From positions 1-64,000 of the forward strand of contig NZ_AHWA01000006.1 of NCBI RefSeq assembly GCF_000247645.1: a DNA stretch of 64,000 nt, read 5' to 3'. The notes beneath the pieces are model-generated. The model had not been told where the DNA came from. It searched no databases and saw only the letters and a program-made list of their open reading frames with translations. Position 1 is the first letter of the stretch. Every line of letters starts with the position of its first letter. The position numbers and the translations under genes are program-made. Shown one piece after another: positions 52,544-63,653 of this stretch. Source of the stretch: Salinibacterium sp. PAMC 21357. GTDB lineage: Bacteria; Actinomycetota; Actinomycetes; Actinomycetales; Microbacteriaceae.

Positions 52544-54357
52544 TAGTACTTTCTTTCCATCGGCGGGTAGTTAGTGATCACAACCGGCTTCCAGTCGAGT
52601 CGGATGTGGTCACCCGCCTCTTCTGATTCTGGGTCGCCGGTGAGGTACGCCATCGTGTGCACGAGGAAGTTCTCGTCGTCACGGTTGGGGTAGTCCTCAC
52701 GCATGTGGCCGCCACGGCTTTCCTTGCGCGAACGTGCTGAGAACACGAGTACCTCGGCGAGGTCGAGCAAGAAGCCAAGCTCTACAGCCTCGAGCAGGTC
52801 GGTGTTGAACCGCTTGCCCTTGTCGTGCAGCTGGATGTTGCGGTAGCGAGCGCGCAGGCTCTGGATGAGGTTGGTTACCTCTTCGAGACTTTCATCGGTG
52901 CGGAAAATCTGCGCGTTGCGGTCCATCGAGACCTGCAATTCTTTACGAATCACCGCAATACGCTCGGTGCCATCGCCAGCACGAACCATGTCGAGAATGT
53001 TCTTCACACCGCCGGCAGGATTCTCGGGCAGCGGCACGAACTCAGCCGTCTTCACGTATTCAACGGCGGCCCTACCGGCACGCTTTCCGAAGACGTTGAT
53101 GTCGAGCAGCGAGTTAGTTCCCAAACGGTTAGAACCGTGAACAGAAACACACGCACACTCGCCAGCGGCGTAGAGCCCCTTGACGACATCCGTGTTGTTG
53201 CGCAGCACTTCGGCCTGAACGTTGGTGGGAATACCACCCATCGCGTAGTGCGCGGTTGGTAGCACGGGAACGGGCTCGGTGTACGGCTCGACGCCCAGGT
53301 AGGTGCGAGCGAACTCGGTGATGTCTGGCAGTTTCTCGTCAATGACGGCTGGCTCGAGGTGAGTGATGTCGAGGAACAGGTAGTCCTTGTCAGGACCAGC
53401 TCCACGGCCTTCACGAATCTCGGTGGCCATCGAGCGCGCGACGATGTCACGCGGCGCGAGGTCCTTGAGTGTCGGCGTGTAGCGCTCCATGAAGCGCTCG
53501 CCTTCGGAGTTGCGCAGAATAGCGCCTTCTCCACGAGCTGCCTCTGAAAGCAGGATGCCGAGGCCAGCCAACCCGGTGGGGTGGAACTGGAAGAACTCCA
53601 TGTCTTCAAGCGGAAGGCCCTTGCGCCAGATGATTCCGACGCCGTCACCGGTAAGGGTGTGAGCGTTGGATGTCGTCTTGAAGATCTTGCCGAATCCGCC
53701 GGTAGCAAAGATGGTGGCCTTCGACTGGAACACGTGGAGGTCACCGGTGGCGAGTTCATAAGCAACGACGCCAGCGGGCTCTTCAACGCCGTCGACCTCG
53801 GTCATGATGAGGTCGAGCACGTAGAACTCGTTGAAGAAGTTGATGCCGAGTTTGACGCAGTTTTGGTACAGGGTCTGGAGAATCATGTGACCTGTGCGGT
53901 CAGCGGCGTAGCAGGCGCGGCGAACAGGAGCCTTGCCGTGCTCGCGAGTGTGACCACCGAAGCGACGCTGGTCAATCTTGCCGTCTGCGGTGCGGTTGAA
54001 CGGAAGACCCATGTTTTCAAGGTCAACTACCGCATCAATGGCCTCTTTAGCGAGGATCTCGGCAGCGTCCTGGTCAACGAGGTAGTCGCCGCCCTTGACG
54101 GTGTCGTAGGTGTGCCATTCCCAGTTGTCGTCTTCAACGTTGGCCAGCGCTGCGGCCATGCCGCCCTGGGCTGCACCGGTGTGCGAACGCGTGGGGTAGA
54201 GCTTGGAGATCACCGCAGTCTTAGCGTGCGGGCCGGCTTCAATTGCCGCGCGCATGCCAGCACCGCCGGCACCAACGATCACGATGTCGAACTGGTGGTA
54301 ATGGACTCCATCGATGATGGTTCCGTCGGCGATATCGCCGGTATTAATCGTAGACAA
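52543..54357 (-). CDS. sdhA: Succinate dehydrogenase flavoprotein subunit
   Basis: This 604-residue catalytic subunit oxidises succinate to fumarate. The Rossmann start is [14 protein letters not shown], the covalent-FAD motif is [11 protein letters not shown], and the substrate-side FFQFHPTGL and [10 protein letters not shown] are conserved. It follows sdhD with no gap. Length is typical for the SdhA of actinobacterial TCA-cycle complexes. Confidence 0.97.
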   Translation of the reverse strand: MSTINTGDIADGTIIDGVHYHQFDIVIVGAGGAGMRAAIEAGPHAKTAVISKLYPTRSHTGAAQGGMAAALANVEDDNWEWHTYDTVKGGDYLVDQDAAEILAKEAIDAVVDLENMGLPFNRTADGKIDQRRFGGHTREHGKAPVRRACYAADRTGHMILQTLYQNCVKLGINFFNEFYVLDLIMTEVDGVEEPAGVVAYELATGDLHVFQSKATIFATGGFGKIFKTTSNAHTLTGDGVGIIWRKGLPLEDMEFFQFHPTGLAGLGILLSEAARGEGAILRNSEGERFMERYTPTLKDLAPRDIVARSMATEIREGRGAGPDKDYLFLDITHLEPAVIDEKLPDITEFARTYLGVEPYTEPVPVLPTAHYAMGGIPTNVQAEVLRNNTDVVKGLYAAGECACVSVHGSNRLGTNSLLDINVFGKRAGRAAVEYVKTAEFVPLPENPAGGVKNILDMVRAGDGTERIAVIRKELQVSMDRNAQIFRTDESLEEVTNLIQSLRARYRNIQLHDKGKRFNTDLLEAVELGFLLDLAEVLVFSARSRKESRGGHMREDYPNRDDENFLVHTMAYLTGDPESEEAGDHIRLDWKPVVITNYPPMERKY

Positions 54358-54810
54358 TTAGCGTCCCTCACAGATGCTGGAAAGCAGAGCTGGGTCAGCT
54401 CCGGCAGGGCAGGGATCGAAGGTGGTGATCACCAGGGTTCCCAAAAGGATCAGAATTGCCGTGGATGCGGCAATACCGATCAGAAGAATATTGCGCACCT
54501 TCGGGTTGGTGGCGTAGTCGTTGACAAGCGTGCGCATTCCGTTGCCACCGTGGATCAGCGCGAGCCACAGCATCAGGCCATCCCAGACGGCCCAGAACGG
54601 GTCAGAAAGCTTTCCGCCGACGAATGCGAAGTCGATGGCCTTGACACCTTCACCAGCAACGAGGTTGACGAAAAGGTGACCAAAGATGAGAACAATGAGC
54701 ACAACGCCAGAGGCGCGCATGTAGATCCATCCCCATTTTTCCCAGTTAATTCCGCCGGTGCGGCGGCCACGGGTGGGCGTGCGGGGAGCTTCGATGAGAC
54801 TCATGCTCAA
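54358..54810 (-). CDS. sdhD: Succinate dehydrogenase membrane anchor subunit
   Basis: This 150-residue protein has three membrane helices. The first contains GHLFVNLVAG with the probable haem-ligand His, and the second follows WDGLMLWLALIHGGNG. It anchors SdhAB and forms part of the quinone site. It overlaps sdhC by 4 bp and abuts sdhA. Confidence 0.92.
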   Translation of the reverse strand: MSMSLIEAPRTPTRGRRTGGINWEKWGWIYMRASGVVLIVLIFGHLFVNLVAGEGVKAIDFAFVGGKLSDPFWAVWDGLMLWLALIHGGNGMRTLVNDYATNPKVRNILLIGIAASTAILILLGTLVITTFDPCPAGADPALLSSICEGR

Positions 54811-55244
54811 CCTCCGAAGACGTGCATTAGCTGGCGGGGGATGAATCCTGCAAGCAGAATCAGCCAGAGACCGATGACTACCCAGAACATTGCGCGCTGG
54901 TGCTTGGCGCCAAATGCCCAGAAGTCGATCAGGATGATGCGCAGGCCGTTGAAGGCATGGAAGGCGATGGCCGCAACCAGAGCGATCTCGCCAAGGCCCA
55001 TCACGGGAGTCTTGTACGTCTCAATGACTTGGTTGTATGCCTCTGGACTCACGCGAACAAGCGCGGTGTCGAGAATGTGTACAAGGAGGAAGAAGTAGAT
55101 AGCGACACCGGTAATACGGTGCAGCACCCACGACCACATGCCTTCGTTGCCCCGGTACAGCGTGCCGGCAGGCCTCTTGGGTGAGCGAATCTTAGACGGA
55201 GACTTCGGCTCCGCCACTAGGTTACTCGCCGACTTCTCTGGCAC
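54807..55244 (-). CDS. sdhC: Succinate dehydrogenase cytochrome b556 subunit
   Basis: This 145-residue protein carries the SdhC signature HRITGVAIYFFLLVHILDT in its first helix (haem ligand His in LVHI) and has two further helices. The GTG start has AAGGAGG six bases upstream, the strongest ribosome site in the operon. It is the first gene of sdhCDAB; the promoter must lie in 55245-55398. Confidence 0.93.
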   Translation of the reverse strand: MPEKSASNLVAEPKSPSKIRSPKRPAGTLYRGNEGMWSWVLHRITGVAIYFFLLVHILDTALVRVSPEAYNQVIETYKTPVMGLGEIALVAAIAFHAFNGLRIILIDFWAFGAKHQRAMFWVVIGLWLILLAGFIPRQLMHVFGG

Positions 55245-55398
55245 GAGGACCCTCCTTGCGGTGTGGGGTCGCGTCCACCGCGACCGATGATTGTCCGCAC
55301 AGCGGACCTACCCAGTCTATTCCCGCTCAGAGGTCCCCGCTTCCCACCTCGACCTAAATAGCCAGAAATCCGGGATGTTTTCGCGAATTCGGGGAAAG

Positions 55399-55848
55399 TT
55401 AACGGGCAGCGATCGTTTCGTCGGTAGATTCTTTCGACAGTGACTCATTCACGGTGACGCCGTTGAGGTCTCGCGCCGCGAGCGATGCCCGGTACCACTC
55501 AATTTTCTGCGTTATCCCGGCCAAGTGCTGTTGCTGTTCGGCGAGTTCGCGCGTGACATTCTCGCGATGTTGCTCAAGCAATCGCATCCGCTCGACAGAG
55601 GTATCGTCGGGGCTTCGAACAAGATCGGCATAGTCGCGAATCGTACGAATCGGCATCCCTGTTCGCCGAAGGTGCCCGATGAACTCGACAGCCTTCACAT
55701 CGATCTCGCGATAGCGGCGCTGCCCGTTCGAGAGTCGCGGCACGATCAGGATGCCCGCCTTCTCGTAATAGCGCAGGGTGTGATCGGTTACGCCAGTCAC
55801 CTCAGCGACCTCACCAATGGTCAAGACTCGCTCCGTGTGGTCAGCCAT
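55399..55848 (-). CDS. MerR-family transcriptional regulator
   Basis: This 149-residue regulator has the N-terminal MerR helix-turn-helix (LTIGEVAEVTGVTDHTLRYYEKAGI). A wing (SNGQRRYREIDVKAVEFI) and a coiled-coil dimerisation helix (RLLEQHRENVTRELAEQQQHLA) follow. It lacks the metal-binding cysteines of MerR/CueR, so the ligand is probably organic or oxidative. A perfect palindrome lies just upstream. No obvious target gene is adjacent. Confidence 0.9.
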   Translation of the reverse strand: MADHTERVLTIGEVAEVTGVTDHTLRYYEKAGILIVPRLSNGQRRYREIDVKAVEFIGHLRRTGMPIRTIRDYADLVRSPDDTSVERMRLLEQHRENVTRELAEQQQHLAGITQKIEWYRASLAARDLNGVTVNESLSKESTDETIAAR

Positions 55849-55863
55849 CCTTGCACCTCTTCC

Positions 55864-55877
55864 TAGAGTGCACTCTA
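55864..55877. promoter_or_regulatory. Perfect palindrome TAGAGTGCACTCTA upstream of the MerR gene
   Basis: This 14-bp perfect dyad lies 16 bases from the regulator start. MerR proteins bind such dyads between -35 and -10, so this is the probable autoregulatory operator. Confidence 0.65.
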
Positions 55878-55892
55878 ACCCACGCGTGCACG

Positions 55893-57023
55893 CTAACGAG
55901 CTGAAGAGGTAGGCACCGCCGCGATCGTCGTTTCGTAGTGCGCAACAAGTTCAGCGCACACCCCACCCCACGATTTGCCGAGAACGGTTCGGCGCCCTGC
56001 CTCCCCCATGCGGGCCCGAAGTGCGGGGTCGATCACCAAGGCCTCTATATAGGCACGAAGCTGGTCCTCATTGTCGGGGTCAAAGAGAAAGCCGTTCGTC
56101 CCGTGGTCCACCAGATCGATGGGGCCGCCAGCACGGGGCGCGACAACAGGCAGCCCAGCAGAGTGCGCCTCCTGAAGCGTCTGGCCAAAAGTCTCCTCGG
56201 TGCCCGTGTGCGCGAACACATCAAAAGCGGCATATGCCGTCGCGAGCTCTTCGCCGCCCAGCTTGCCCAACCACGTCACCGGGATGCCGGCAAGCTCCCT
56301 GCGAACAAAAGGCACCGACGATCCATCACCGACGATCGCCACGCGCACCCCGTTCAGGCCCCGAAGCGCTCGCAGGCGCTCCACCTGCTTTTCGGGAGCA
56401 ACTCGGCCGACGTATCCCACAACCACTTCGCCGTTGGGAGAGAGCCGTTTGCGAAGTTTGGCAGTGGCGGGAGAGAGCTTCTTTGCGGGGTGATACATCG
56501 TGAGGTCGACGCCACGACCCCAGCGCTCAATTTTCGTAAGGCCGATGGAGCGCAGATCGGCCATCGCCGTGCTGCTGGGAGCGAGAGTCAACTGGGCGCC
56601 ATCGTGGATCCAGCGCACAATGCGCCAGGCCAGTTTCGTGGCCGGGCCGAGGTGGTGGCGACGAGCGTAGCCAGCGACATCCGTCTGAAAGATCGCCACA
56701 GTGGCAATACCTAAGCGGTTAGCTGAAGAAATTGCTTGAGCCCCCAAGAGGAATGGAGCTGCCGCGTGCACGACGTCGGGCCGAAAATCAGAGATCAACT
56801 TGTGCACTAGCGGATTGGGCAGCCCAACCGGAAACTGGCGATAGGCCAGCGCGGGTACGGCATGCACCGCGAAGCCGGCATACTTCGCTGGTGCCCCGGC
56901 CGACGGGCAAATGATGATTGCCTCGTGGCCCTCAGCACTCAAATAATCGAGAACCTTCAGCACGCTATTGGTGACGCCATTGACCGTGGGAAGAAAACTC
57001 TCGCTAACAATGGCGACCCGCAA
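55893..57023 (-). CDS. GT4-family glycosyltransferase (PimB/MgtA-like)
   Basis: This 376-residue GT-B enzyme probably transfers mannose or glucuronic acid/mannose to a glycolipid at the cytoplasmic membrane face. The N-terminal RVAIVSESFLPTVNGV, the central GRVAPEKQVERLRAL donor region and EETFGQTLQEAHSAGLPVVAP (EX7E motif) match the PimB'/MgtA group. I favour a TTG start at 57023 because GAGGTG lies 6 bases upstream and gives the family's usual N terminus. A GTG 9 bases earlier is the alternative. It is divergent from manC. Confidence 0.85.
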   Translation of the reverse strand: MRVAIVSESFLPTVNGVTNSVLKVLDYLSAEGHEAIIICPSAGAPAKYAGFAVHAVPALAYRQFPVGLPNPLVHKLISDFRPDVVHAAAPFLLGAQAISSANRLGIATVAIFQTDVAGYARRHHLGPATKLAWRIVRWIHDGAQLTLAPSSTAMADLRSIGLTKIERWGRGVDLTMYHPAKKLSPATAKLRKRLSPNGEVVVGYVGRVAPEKQVERLRALRGLNGVRVAIVGDGSSVPFVRRELAGIPVTWLGKLGGEELATAYAAFDVFAHTGTEETFGQTLQEAHSAGLPVVAPRAGGPIDLVDHGTNGFLFDPDNEDQLRAYIEALVIDPALRARMGEAGRRTVLGKSWGGVCAELVAHYETTIAAVPTSSAR

Positions 57024-57101
57024 ATTCAGCACCTCAATCGGTTGTCGTGAGGCTCACGCTAGGAGGCGCGCATAACGGGCGAGTTAACGGGTGCTGAAGT
57101 C

Positions 57102-57107
57102 TAAGGT
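57102..57107 (+). promoter_or_regulatory. Possible -10 box of manC (TAAGGT)
   Basis: TAAGGT lies 6 bases before the ATG at 57114. The intervening GGAGGC could instead be a very close ribosome site, so this case is ambiguous. Confidence 0.3.
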
Positions 57108-57113
57108 GGAGGC

Positions 57114-58235
57114 ATGAGCCCACATGAGGAACCGTTTGATAATTTCTACAGCGTTATCCCTGCCGGTGGCATTGGCTCGCGACTGTGGCCGCTATCGCGC
57201 GCGGATGCTCCCAAGTTCTTGCACGACCTCACCGGGTCGGGACAGACCCTTCTGCGCGACACCTGGGATCGTCTCGTTCCGCTCTCGGGAGCGAACAAAA
57301 TCATGGTCGTCACGGGGCGGGCTCATCGTGCAGCCGTAGAAAAACAACTACCCGAACTGAGTGACCCGAACGTTGTTCTCGAAAGCGAACCGAAAGACTC
57401 CTCTGCGGCTATCGGTCTAGCGGCCGCGATTCTGCTCAAACGCGACCCCAACGTGATCATTGGGTCGTTCGCCGCTGATCACGTGATTCGCGACATCCGC
57501 GGATTCCGTCGCAGTGTGCGGGAATCAATTGCGGTGGCCAATGCTGGATTCATCGCCGCCATCGGAATCACGCCAACGGAGCCGGCAATTGGGTTCGGCT
57601 ACATCCATTGCGGGGGTCCGCTAAAGATTGAGGGCGCACCGAGCGCCGTCTCTGTTATGTCTTTCGTCGAAAAGCCCAGCTTTGAGACCGCTCAAAACTA
57701 TTTGGCCAGTGGCGACTACCTCTGGAACGGGGGAATGTTCATCTCCCGTGCAGATGTTCTGCTCGAACAACTCGGCAGGGCCGAACCTGAACTGCTCGCC
57801 GGATTGACCGAATTGGCTGAAGTCTGGGACACCCCAGAACGTGGCGCCGTAGTCGACCGTGTTTGGCCACGTCTCGCCAAGATCGCGATCGACTACACCG
57901 TCGCCGAACCTGCCGCTGCTGAGGGCCGTCTGGTTGTCGTCCCTGGCGACTTTGATTGGGACGATGTTGGCGACTTCGCCTCGATTGCCAAGTTGCACTC
58001 TGGCGGTCGCAAATCTGACCTCGCAATCCTCGGCGAGAATGCTCGCGTGCTGGCCGATAAATCGACCGGAGTGGTGATTAGCCAGACTGACCGGCTTATT
58101 TCCCTAATTGGGGTAAACGACATCGTCGTCGTCGACACTCCCGACGCGTTGCTGGTTACGACAACTGCAAACGCTCAGCGCGTCAAATCTGTGGTGGATG
58201 CTCTAAAAATCTCGGGCCGAAACGATGTCTTGTAA
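57114..58235 (+). CDS. manC: Mannose-1-phosphate guanylyltransferase
   Basis: This 373-residue nucleotidyltransferase makes GDP-mannose from GTP and mannose 1-phosphate. The signature VIPAGGIGSRLWPLSRADAP and the FVEKPSFETAQ sugar-phosphate motif are present, as are WNGGMFISRADVLLEQL and a C-terminal left-handed helix-like region. Length matches the actinobacterial single-domain type without an isomerase domain. Placement next to a mannosyltransferase-like gene suggests supply of GDP-mannose for glycolipid or glycan synthesis. Confidence 0.92.
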   Translation: MSPHEEPFDNFYSVIPAGGIGSRLWPLSRADAPKFLHDLTGSGQTLLRDTWDRLVPLSGANKIMVVTGRAHRAAVEKQLPELSDPNVVLESEPKDSSAAIGLAAAILLKRDPNVIIGSFAADHVIRDIRGFRRSVRESIAVANAGFIAAIGITPTEPAIGFGYIHCGGPLKIEGAPSAVSVMSFVEKPSFETAQNYLASGDYLWNGGMFISRADVLLEQLGRAEPELLAGLTELAEVWDTPERGAVVDRVWPRLAKIAIDYTVAEPAAAEGRLVVVPGDFDWDDVGDFASIAKLHSGGRKSDLAILGENARVLADKSTGVVISQTDRLISLIGVNDIVVVDTPDALLVTTTANAQRVKSVVDALKISGRNDVL

Positions 58236-58365
58236 CGTCCGCGTTCCGCGTTTGTAACCTTTCGGCTTCAGCGCTCATATTCGCACAATCATTTCGCTGA
58301 TTTTTAGGTAGCGTAGGTGCACTATGTTTCGACAATTTCTGTCGGACAGCATCTTGGAGGACACC

Positions 58366-59463
58366 TTGAGAATCAGCACTCACGGCCGCGCACTCAGCGG
58401 CATGGCGCTCATTGCAACGAGCGCACTCGTACTCGCCGGCTGCTCAGCCGCACCCGAAGAAACTGAAGCAGGATCGGGCGAGACTCTCGACTTCCTTCCT
58501 TGCATGGTTTCTGACTCGGGCGGATTCGACGACAAGTCGTTCAACCAGCTCGGCTACGAAGGCCTCGAGACAGCGTCGAACGACCTCGGCGTTGACTTCA
58601 AGACCGTTCAGTCGACAAGCGAGGCAGATTACGCTCCGAACATCGAGAGCCTGATCGCTGAAGGTTGCGACCTGATCATCACCGTTGGTTTTGCACTCTC
58701 AGCCGCAACTGTTGAGTTCGCTACCGCTAACCCCGATGTCAACTTCGCGATCGTTGACGACGCTGCTGACACCGACTTCGATGGTGAAACAGACGCTGAC
58801 AACATCAAGCCGATCCTCTTCGACACCGCCGGTGCTGCATTCCTCGCAGGCTACGCCGCAGCGAGCTACTCGAAGTCGGGCGTTGTTGGAACGTATGGCG
58901 GAATGAACTTCCCCACCGTTTCGATCTTCATGGATGGCGCAGCTCAGGGCGTTGACTACTTCAATGCCGAAAAGGGCACCGCAGTCACCGTTCGTGGCTG
59001 GGACCAGGCAGCACAGGATGGAACGTTTATCGGTAGCTTCGCTCCCGGAACCGACTCCCGTGCAGCAGCACAGAACCTGATCGATCAGGGTGCAGACGTA
59101 CTGCTCCCCGTTGGTGGACCGATCTTCCAGAGCGCGGTTGAGGCAATTCGCGACTCCGGCAAGGACGTCGCCATGATCGGTGTTGACGCTGACCTTACCG
59201 AGACCGAGACCGCAGCAGCGGACTTGTTCCTCACCTCGATCCTCAAGCAGATCAGTGTTGCTGTTGAAGACGTTGTGAACGAGGCAGCCAGCGGATCGCT
59301 CGACACCACCCCCTACGTGGGAACGCTCGAGAACGGTGGAGTTGGTATTGCACCGTTCCACGACTTCGAGTCGAAGGTAGACGCTGGCCTCGAGGCTGAG
59401 CTCGTCACCGTCAAGGACGGCATCATCTCCGGTGACATCACCGTGAAGTCGTACCTTAACTAG
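58366..59463 (+). CDS. BMP-family substrate-binding lipoprotein (nucleoside uptake)
   Basis: This 365-residue lipoprotein of the PnrA/BmpA family has lipobox LVLAGC and then the binding domain starting DSGGFDDKSFNQLGYEGL. The characteristic GGMNFPTVSIFMDG and DQGADVLLPVGG segments follow. A TTG start at 58366 is chosen because GGAGG lies 5 bases upstream and leaves a compact signal peptide; an upstream ATG would add 14 residues. It supplies a purine/pyrimidine nucleoside to the ABC transporter encoded just downstream. Nucleoside specificity is inferred from the family and from the cytidine deaminase. Confidence 0.9.
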   Translation: MRISTHGRALSGMALIATSALVLAGCSAAPEETEAGSGETLDFLPCMVSDSGGFDDKSFNQLGYEGLETASNDLGVDFKTVQSTSEADYAPNIESLIAEGCDLIITVGFALSAATVEFATANPDVNFAIVDDAADTDFDGETDADNIKPILFDTAGAAFLAGYAAASYSKSGVVGTYGGMNFPTVSIFMDGAAQGVDYFNAEKGTAVTVRGWDQAAQDGTFIGSFAPGTDSRAAAQNLIDQGADVLLPVGGPIFQSAVEAIRDSGKDVAMIGVDADLTETETAAADLFLTSILKQISVAVEDVVNEAASGSLDTTPYVGTLENGGVGIAPFHDFESKVDAGLEAELVTVKDGIISGDITVKSYLN

Positions 59464-59476
59464 TTAGACAACACTG

Positions 59477-59512
59477 AGGGGGCTGACCTGAGGGTCAGCC
59501 CCCTTCGTTTTT
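59477..59512 (+). terminator. Terminator / attenuator after the BMP lipoprotein gene
   Basis: GGGGGCTGACC and GGTCAGCCCCC form an 11-bp stem with loop TGAG, followed by TTCGTTTTT. It would reduce read-through into the transporter genes, a common way to make more binding protein than transporter. Confidence 0.9.
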
Positions 59513-59586
59513 GGATTAGTCTTCTGAGGCTATTCTTGTGAAACCCGACGACGGCGATGACGCCGTAACAGCACTGAGGAGAGATT

Positions 59587-61097
59587 GTGAAGCTAGAGCT
59601 GCGAGGTATTACTAAGCGCTTCGGTGACCTGATCGCGAATGATCATATTGATCTCACGGTTGAAGAGGGCGAGATTCATTGCCTCCTCGGCGAGAATGGC
59701 GCCGGCAAGTCCACGTTGATGAATGTCCTCTACGGCCTGTATCAGGCAGAAGAGGGCGAGATTCTGATCGACGACGAAGTCCGTCATTTTGCGGGTCCCG
59801 GTGACGCAATGCGCTCCGGCATCGGTATGGTCCACCAACACTTCATGTTGATCCCCGTCTTTACTGTTGCTGAAAACGTGGCTCTCGGCCACGAAGAGGT
59901 CTACGGGCCGGGTCTTCTCAACTTAGAGGCCGCTCGTACCCTCGTGCGTGACATCTCAGCGCGCTTCGGTTTCGATATTGACCCAGACGCGCTCGTCGAA
60001 GATTTGCCCGTTGGCGTTCAGCAGCGGGTCGAAATCGTCAAGGCGCTCTCGCGCGAAGCGAAAATCCTTGTTTTCGATGAACCGACTGCCGTATTGACAC
60101 CCCAAGAGACCGACGAGTTCATGGCCATCATGCGCCAGCTCAAAGCCGAGGGCACCTCCATTGTTTTCATCACGCACAAGTTGCGTGAGGTGCGGGAGGT
60201 AGCGGACCGCATCACCGTTATCCGCCTGGGCAAGGTTGTTGGCGAAGCTGATCCCAGCGCAGACAAAGAAGAACTGGCCTCTCTCATGGTCGGACGAGCG
60301 GTCGATCTCACAATCGATAAAGCTCCAGCTCAGCTCACCGACAACGCGCTCATTATCGACAAGCTGTCGATTGCTGACGAATTCGGCAACCGCGCCGTGA
60401 AAGAACTGAGTGTCACAGTGCAGGGCGGCGAGATTCTTGCGATCGCCGGGGTGCAGGGCAACGGCCAGACCGAGCTTGCCGAGGCGCTGCTGGGAATGCA
60501 GCCCCGAGCATCTGGTTCCATCCTGTTGAATGGCAAAGAGTTGCTGGGCCTCAACGCCCGCCAGATCCTCGATGAGGGTGTCGGCTATGTTCCCGAAGAC
60601 CGCACTCTCGACGGGCTCGTTGGCGGATTCAGCATCGCCGAGAACCTGATGCTCGACCGCAGCGACGGAGCACCGTTCGTCAAGAACGCGACACTGCAGA
60701 CCGCAGCGCTCAACGAATTTGCTGTTGAAAAGCTTGAGTCGTATGACATTCGCGCCCAGAGCATTCACGAAAGTGTTTCGCAGCTCTCCGGTGGTAACCA
60801 GCAGAAGGTTGTCTTGGCCCGCGAGCTGAGCCGCGAGTTGTCGCTGCTCGTTGTATCGCAGCCAACGCGAGGCCTCGACGTTGGGTCGATCGAGTTTGTC
60901 CACGAGCAGATCGTTGGCGTTCGTGATCGCGGTCTTCCCGTGATCGTGGTGTCGACTGAGCTCGATGAAGTTGTCTCCCTCGCTGACCGTATCGCGGTCA
61001 TGTACAAGGGTCAGATTGTTGGAATCGTTCCTGCGGATACCCCGCGTGAACAACTCGGCCTCATGATGGCCGGCGAACGCACAACGGAGGAGGCAGC

Positions 61098-61101
<4 letters not shown>
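59587..61101 (+). CDS. Nucleoside ABC transporter ATPase (two NBDs)
   Basis: This 504-residue ATPase has two nucleotide-binding domains. NBD1 has GENGAGKSTLMN and DLPVGVQQRVEI. NBD2 has a degenerate P-loop (GVQGNGQTEL) and a good signature LSGGNQQKVVLAREL. This asymmetric design is typical of the YufO/rbsA-like nucleoside ATPases that serve BMP lipoproteins. GTG start; the end overlaps the first permease by 4 bp. Confidence 0.92.
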
Positions 61102-62368
<1,267 letters not shown>

Positions 62369-62369
<1 letters not shown>

Positions 62370-63649
62370 TGACTTTCACCAAAATCTCAGAAGGAATGAG
62401 TCGGTCGGGTTCGACGATTGATCGTCGAAGCTGGAAGATGCCGATTGCGTTCGCGATTGTGTCTCTTATTTCAGGTGTGCTGTTTATCGGCTTTGCCGAG
62501 GACGCACCGACCGGATTCAACCTGTCAACGGGCACCGACCTGTTCCAGCTGCCGGTTATTCAATTGCCTGCATTGGCAACCGGTGTCGTCGTCACGATCT
62601 TGATGGCGCTGATTGCTGTCGGCTCGGCGTTCATGATTTCGCAGGATCGCAAGGTTCCGGTCTGGGTGCCGGCGCTGGGTGCGGTCTTCGCACTCACTGG
62701 ATTCCTTACGTGGGCAGCTGCAGACGAAACGTTGCGTGTTCCGGAGCTTTTTGCCGGCGCACTCGTGCTTGCTGTACCGCTCATTTTCGGTGCTCTCGGC
62801 GGCGTGATTTCTGAACGAGTTGGTGTCGTTAACATCGCCATCGAAGCTCAGCTTCTGGCCGGCGCATTCGTTTCGGCGGTTGTGGGTACGATCACTGCTT
62901 CGCCGATGATGGGCCTGTTGTCGGCGGCTGTTGCCGGAATGCTCGTGTCGTTCTTGCTATCGGTGTTCGCTATCAAGTACCTCGTCAACCAGATCATCGT
63001 TGGTGTTGTCATCAACGTGCTGGTCTCTGGTCTCACGGGATTCTTGTATTCGCAGTGGCTCGTCGAGAGCCCAGAGCAGCTGAACAATCCCGAGGGCTTC
63101 TCGGCGATCTCAATTCCGTTCCTGAGCGGCATTCCGCTCATCGGGCCCGTGCTCTTCCAACAGACGCTCATTGTCTACCTGCTGTACATCATCGTGGCCG
63201 TTGTCGCCTTTGCGATGTACCGCACTCGGTGGGGTCTCCGCTTGCGCGCTGTTGGCGAGCACCCGAAGGCCGCCGACACCGTGGGCATCAACGTGACGCG
63301 CACCCGCTTCTGGAACGTCGCGCTCGCCGGCGCTATTGCCGGTCTCGGTGGTGCCTTCATCACCTTGAGCCAGACAGGTCAATTCGGTAAAGACGTCACC
63401 GCTGGTGCCGGCTTTATCGCTCTCGCTGCAGTGATCTTCGGTCGCTGGGACCCGATCAAGGCAACGCTCGCCGCGCTGCTCTTCGGATTCGCCAGCAACC
63501 TACAGAACGCTTTGAGCGTTGTTGGTTCGCCGGTGCCGAGCGAGTTCATGCTCATGCTGCCCTACGTGGTCACCATCATCGCCGTCGCCGGTCTGGTCGG
63601 AAAGTCCAGGCCGCCAGCAGCATCCGGCACACCGTATATAAAGGGGTAA
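62369..63649 (+). CDS. Nucleoside ABC transporter permease 2
   Basis: This 426-residue permease is of the same family and shows the conserved SERVGVVNIAIEAQLLAGAF, RTRWGLRLRAVGEHPKAADT and AGAGFIALAAVIFGRWDP blocks. The ATG at 62369 overlaps the previous stop; a longer in-frame reading would run inside permease 1 and is not credible. A short gap leads to cytidine deaminase. Confidence 0.9.
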
Positions 63650-63653
63650 CGCT

